In this document: one piece after another, positions 59,170-64,000 of the stretch | How positions within the stretch are numbered: the first letter of the stretch is position 1 | How the letters are laid out: each line of letters begins with the position of its first letter | NCBI GenBank assembly: GCA_944474755.1 | Contig: OX104117.1 | Coordinates: 75,120,926-75,184,925 of the forward strand | Source: Limnoperna fortunei | Lineage: Eukaryota > Mollusca > Bivalvia > Mytilida > Modiolidae | Length of the DNA: 64,000 bases | Direction of reading: 5' to 3' | The notes under the pieces: model-generated | Told to the model about the DNA's origin: nothing | What the model saw: the letters and a program-made list of their open reading frames with translations, nothing else | Database searches by the model: none | Made by a program: the position numbers and the translations under genes

Positions 59170-60880
59170 TGATTATGATCTTGTCGATCATGAATGACTC
59201 CAGTAGACACTCAAGTCTATATAATGCATCCATTTCGAGATAGCAGTTATAATCAAATTCAATTTTTTCTAAAAAAAAACATCATTCCAGTGTCTTTATC
59301 TAACAAGAAACCAAGTTTCATGCAAAGCGGTACATTTTTCATTTCTGGTGATTCAAAATGGCCACCATATAACGTCAACATGTGGGTAACAAGGTGCAAA
59401 TATCCTTTTCCGTTTACCGGTATATATTAATTTTCATTTAAAACATACAGTTTGTTATGAATTTATTTTTTCTAACATTCACTCACAACATCTATGTCTA
59501 CTAGTTAAGAAAGTTTTGTACAATCGAACAATTTTATTTGCTTGCTGCTATCTTGGATTTAAAAAATCTGCCTTAGAAGTAAGTATGTGCGTAATAGCTA
59601 GGATGCAACATATCCTAATCTATCTCTATACCAATTTTTGTTATTAAAATCCATACAATATTGGATTTTTAAGAATTTATTTTGATTGTTTGATCATTTT
59701 CAAATAGCCGCCATAATTAAATTCAAGTTGCTTTTATGACAAACATTTATCCGTAACATTTTAATCCACCTGGAGCCTTACTAATACTTTCAAGATTAAT
59801 TGGTGAGCAAGTTCTCACTTAAAAGACTGCATACATTGTCCCCAAGAAGGTAAAAATACGGAGACAATTTGTGCTGTTAAAAGCTGCATAAATTGTCGCC
59901 GGCGACAATATATATGCATACGACAATTAATGCTGTGTGAAAGATTGCCCCTTGCTCAAATTGTAGACGGAACCGATATATGCCACAACATCTCTTTACT
60001 ATTAGTATAGAGTGGACAATAAAATGTAGGTAACTGTATAACTAATATTCAATATATTTAAGCTTCTTTAATAGGACGATTGTATATCTACTAGGTATCA
60101 ACTAGTTTCGACTTCTAAAACTTGAGGCTCCCAGTAGCCTGTATGGCTCACCTGAACCTGAAACCAATTTAACAACGATGCAATTATTTTTTTATCCAGC
60201 TTATCTTTACTATAAGGAATTGTCCAACACTTCTGCAAAAATCATTAATTTTGACCTTTCAAACATATGCATCAATAATCAATTTGCAGATACTGATACT
60301 AATTTTGTATGGAAAAGATTTTCTCTACCTCTTTTGGTTTTCAAGTTACTAAGGAACATGAACAGTAGAGAGTCTTGTTGAGCTTTTGCTGCTTAAGAGG
60401 GAGGTTCACTTCAAAATTTGCAGTATCCTTTTTCCTTTTTTCGTATCAGCCAAATACTATCTTGACCTTCTCCTCCCCCGTTCTATTTTAACCAAGGGTA
60501 GCCATGTTGGCAGTTAGCTGTCATGACTTGCACAATTTTGGTCGAAGAGATCATCCTAAAGATGATATGTGCAATGTTTTAAAGCAGTCCTTTTATTGGT
60601 GTAAGAGGAGAAGATTGTTTACCTCCTAAATAGTTCATCAGACATTCTGGAACTTTAAGTCATTTGTGTAGCTCTCATAGAGCTTAACAATTAAGCAATG
60701 CTAACGTTTTAACATGTTAGGAAACAAATGGCACAAATAATCAATTTTGATGATAAAGGGGCAATAACTCCTAAACATACTCTAGTTCAACCCAACATTG
60801 GTGATGACTGAATGGGGCTTGACTGTTTGGTTGTTTGGTGCAGCTTGCTAAATGATCTCTGTCTTTTCAGGGATGATTAT
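59170..60880. other. Probably old dispersed repeats, no gene
   Basis: Contains phrases such as 'tcaaaatggccaccat', 'cagtagcctgtatggctcac' and 'ggggcaataactcctaaac', which look like mollusc interspersed repeats. Two open frames (59194, 60178) have no recognisable domain. Confidence 0.4.
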
Positions 60881-60889
60881 ATGAACAGA

Positions 60890-61260
60890 CTTGAAGATGA
60901 GGCCAATCGGACGAAAATGACTGAGAGATGGTCTTTATAGTTAACCATAAACGTACAACCGTCCGCAAATAGTCTACAGGATGACTTTATCAGCGATTGT
61001 GCTCTTCTACTTCAGATGTCTCAGATCAAACACGAATCCGTCATTGTGGTATCTAATGGAGATTCCCATGTTTAAGCCTCTCGTAACATACAGGAAATAT
61101 GGGAAGGAAAAGTTCAAAAGCACCTGAACTTGAACGTAGTCTTGTTTCAAACCTGTATATTCGCCGTTCGAGAGGAAGTGGCCAGTCTTTTTGTCATGCA
61201 AAAGACTTAGCACGTCCTATATAACTTTGGATAGTCAAGCGTGGTCTCTATGGCCCATAG
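60890..61260 (-). pseudogene. Possible LINE reverse transcriptase remnant
   Basis: The minus strand near 60935-60985 reads SSCRLFADGCTFMVNYKDHL, close to the RLFADDxxLY...DH active-site region of LINE RTs, with Gly for the second Asp. The surrounding frame has many stops. It sits in a GC-richer stretch, 60440-61970, that looks like decayed coding DNA. Confidence 0.35.
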
Positions 61261-61299
61261 CGCTTTTAGATTCAAGGAGTCAAGGTCTTTTCAGGTTTA

Positions 61300-63300
61300 T
61301 AAACACGACATACATTACACATTGGAACAATACTGACATCTAGAAGGTCAGGTGGCATGTTCCAAAATGGCTAGCGGGAAGCCGTAGATGATATGTACGC
61401 CTCTGCAACGTTCCTGGTTCTTTACAACTGTTTGACTAATTTATAACAGTTTTCACTTCGTTGTAAGTAGGTGGGAGATCAACGTTCCCTTAAACAGGTG
61501 TTTGTGATACATTGTATTTGTTGCAAGGAATTTAGATGTTGTCTGATAAGAAGATGACTGGTTTTTGCTCTTCCCAGCATGTTTTTATGAAATAATTAAT
61601 AATGGTGGATCAGTCAGCAGAAATGCAGTAGCTCAGTACCTCCTTTAGTTAAAAAATAGATTTAAGACTCTTTAAAAACACTTTGAAGTTGCTGGAGTCT
61701 GCGTTTTATTTTTTCATAGTGTATCTTTCTTTGGACTATATCTTGGCACTCTTTGAACTTGTCATATCTTTCATTGATTCAGTATACAGCTCTATACTCT
61801 TCTCTTCTAACCGAGTAGAGCTTGTATATCGCTTTGATATGCCAAGAACAGTTCTCTGAGTTGGGTTCATTTGTACTATGCTCTTTTAGAGAGAGGTCCC
61901 ATCGATTCTAGTTTCTAGGATGGACTGCAAGTTTGCTTTCGTGACTGGGATGAGAAGATTACGGTGTTTAAAGTTTTAAATATTGTTCAGTTTGTTGTTG
62001 GCTTGTGTAACATTCTGTCAAAAACAATGTAGTTTGATGTTACCAGCTGAAACAGGAACACTATGGTTTTACAGTTTTTGCTCATTTATTAAGAATAAAG
62101 ATCAATTTGGATTCACTGCCTATTATAGAACTACTCTACCAATACAAATGTATCATTGATACGACGGGTATAGAAGTTTTTACGCCAGACTTATCTACAC
62201 TAATCGCGCAAACAACAATAATAGGAAACCAAACAATACATTAGTTTAAAGCGTTTATCATCAAAATTCTTATCTGCACATTAAATAAGACATTATTGAA
62301 TAGACTCGCACACAAAAATAACTACTCGATACTTGCAGTATTAGAATTCTCCAGACACTGCATTATTTAATGTGTGTAATATATATTACCTTTAAACATA
62401 TATTTAGCGCCCATTTGATTTTTTCGTCCGTTTTGTATTACAACTAGACACAAAACACAACATTTGTAGCATAATCAAAACAGTCTTTTCACCGTCCGAC
62501 CAAGGGCATTAAGTTGTCGGTGTAGGACGTAAAAAACTCCCCAAGTCAGCAGTCTTTTCTTAATATGAGTTGTCGCTCTTATTCTATTGCTATCTTCAGG
62601 TCGTACAGAATGAAAAGTTATATTTTGTCTAAATTATGTTTAACTCATATAGTAAACGAATGTGAAGTGTTACTATGAAAATCGCTATCAAGTATTCCTT
62701 TGCGGGTACGCATAATAAATATATCAGGCTGGGATTTCGAATTGCATCTTGAATACATTCTGTGTGTAACACGATCTACGTATTCGTTTTCTGCACTTCT
62801 GGTCCTGTAACATAGATATGTCTATGATCAGAATTCATGTCGTTATATTGTACATATATGTCTAGCCTTAAGGTTTATTTAAATATTATTTACCACTTGC
62901 AATTAAATTAGGTAAAACATAAATATATCACAGTAATGCACTAAATAAAGTTACCAACGAACATTATTATCTACAACAAGTTAAATCATTTTTACCAAAA
63001 GTAATTAGTTACTCGGTTATCATCGTCTTTATTTTATTGTCTCATTAGTTCAATCGCGTACAACATTTCTAGTAGTAAGTGCTAAATTGATGTCAGGAAC
63101 ACAACATATGAGGAACTAAACTCGATAGACATGCATTATAATACTAATTAAAAGCCGTCAGTTTTTGCATGAAACATATACATAGTAGTAGCATAAAACA
63201 AGAGTGGATAGTTTCAAGATATGAACAGATATACTCAAGTTTGTTTTCTTTAAATATTTTTTGAGCATTTGTTTTTCACTAAAAGCTTCACCGTTTTAAA
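61300..63300. other. Nothing certain; the tail exon of gene C may lie here
   Basis: The membrane exon at 63316 ends in phase 2, so a tail exon is expected below it on the minus strand. I could not identify one with a fitting acceptor and open frame. The rest is AT-rich. Confidence 0.35.
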
Positions 63301-63315
63301 AAAAAAATTTAATAC

Positions 63316-63938
63316 CTTTTCAGAAACAGCGCAACAGTAAGTCCTGTAACAATAAATACAGCCAAACTGATCATTATTAAAGAGGCCGCCATGGTACCTG
63401 AAAAAGTGTACATCAATGTATTCTAAAAGATTGCTTTCACAGGAAAAAAAACTTAATATGACATAGAAGCAGATTTAATGCGGACCCCACAAATTTTATT
63501 ATTCATTACTCTACTTCAGAGCACCCTAACAGTGCTCCTTCAATCCAGTGGTCGCATGAGTTAATGAAGTCACATAAATGTTATACTAGATTTAAGAAAA
63601 ACTAAATATCTTCAATCGAATCTTTTGAAATTAAGATTTTTCTTTATTATCCTATGATAACTTATTATTTATTCAGAATGTTTTGATTAAATATTAAGAT
63701 ACCAAGTTACAGAATGAAGAAAATCGATATCAGCATTAAGCAGATTTTCTTTACGTAATACATAATACTGTAGCTATCACCGCGCTGCGAGCTGTTATCG
63801 AGTCAAAGGTATAGTCTTATTATTTTTAAATGTCTAAGACCAAAAAAATAATAAAACAATGAATAAATTCACCTGCACTATGTCCATCTTCAGAATGTGG
63901 ATTTTCATCGATTTCAATGAGAATCTCTGTAGTGATAT
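63316..63938 (-). CDS. Partial membrane receptor, gene C (stalk and transmembrane exons)
   Basis: Two exons: 63873-63938 (66 bp, phase 1-1, acidic DITTEILIEIDENPHSEDGH) and 63316-63397 (82 bp, phase 1 in, phase 2 out; MAASLIMISLAVFIVTGLTV then ALFLK). Acceptors are CATTTCAG and CTTTTTCAG; donors are G|gtgaat and G|gtatta. The membrane exon has the same phase pattern as those of genes A and B, suggesting membership of the same family. The signal peptide and ectodomain lie beyond the right edge. The tail exon was not found. Confidence 0.5.
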
Positions 63939-64000
63939 CTGAAATGAAACATTCGAATGATAATAAACCAGTTAAATGTTTATGGTTATGATACAAGTTT

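Overview
The window looks like nuclear DNA of a bivalve mollusc. It is AT-rich, its genes have small phase-1 exons spread over many kilobases, and it is full of minisatellites, foldback elements and decayed transposons. The strongest taxonomic hint is a repeated tRNA-derived SINE whose 3' end reads like 'gcgttaaacaccatcaaac', a sequence I associate with bivalve genomes. The species cannot be named from sequence alone.

All host genes I can support are on the minus strand, and all but one look like single-pass membrane receptors assembled from phase-1 exons. From right to left: (C) a partial gene at 63316-63938 with a membrane exon and one extracellular exon, running off the right edge; (B) a complete six-exon model at 43916-51197 giving a 629-residue protein with signal peptide, two SUEL/Gal-lectin domains, a Ser/Thr-rich stalk, a membrane segment and a tyrosine-rich tail; (A) a model at 33969-40841 of similar plan but with no lectin domain, built around an array of duplicated 75-bp stalk exons, some intact and some broken; (E) a compact gene at 25464-29503 (plus a likely 5'UTR exon near 30742) encoding a 196-residue protein with one BCMA/TACI-like cysteine-rich domain and no signal peptide; (D) one exon of a paralogue of E at 303-461, whose splice donor lies in a 41-bp triplication. 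A and B have a membrane exon of the same length and phase (73 bp, phase 1 in, phase 2 out), and C has the same phases. This suggests a family of surface receptors with exchangeable ectodomains, possibly immune. That role is inference. A broken C-type lectin coding region lies at 15207-16092.

Mobile DNA fills much of the rest. There is a 2.66-kb element with long terminal inverted repeats carrying an internally deleted LINE (6447-9102), a truncated Ty3/gypsy element with 3' LTR (17996-20108), a dead Tc1-like transposon with both ends (31787-33243) and a fragment of a relative (9905-10225). A SINE is inserted into an older SINE (47961-48226), a 447-bp TIR element is nested in a minisatellite (4574-5020), at least five foldback palindromes are present, and the right third holds a block of 157-bp repeats bounded by AAT tracts. 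Large stretches, such as 10.5-12.6, 51.8-54.6 and 59.2-63.3 kb, show no convincing gene.

All exon models were read by eye from splice sites and frame continuity. They have not been tested against transcripts or databases.
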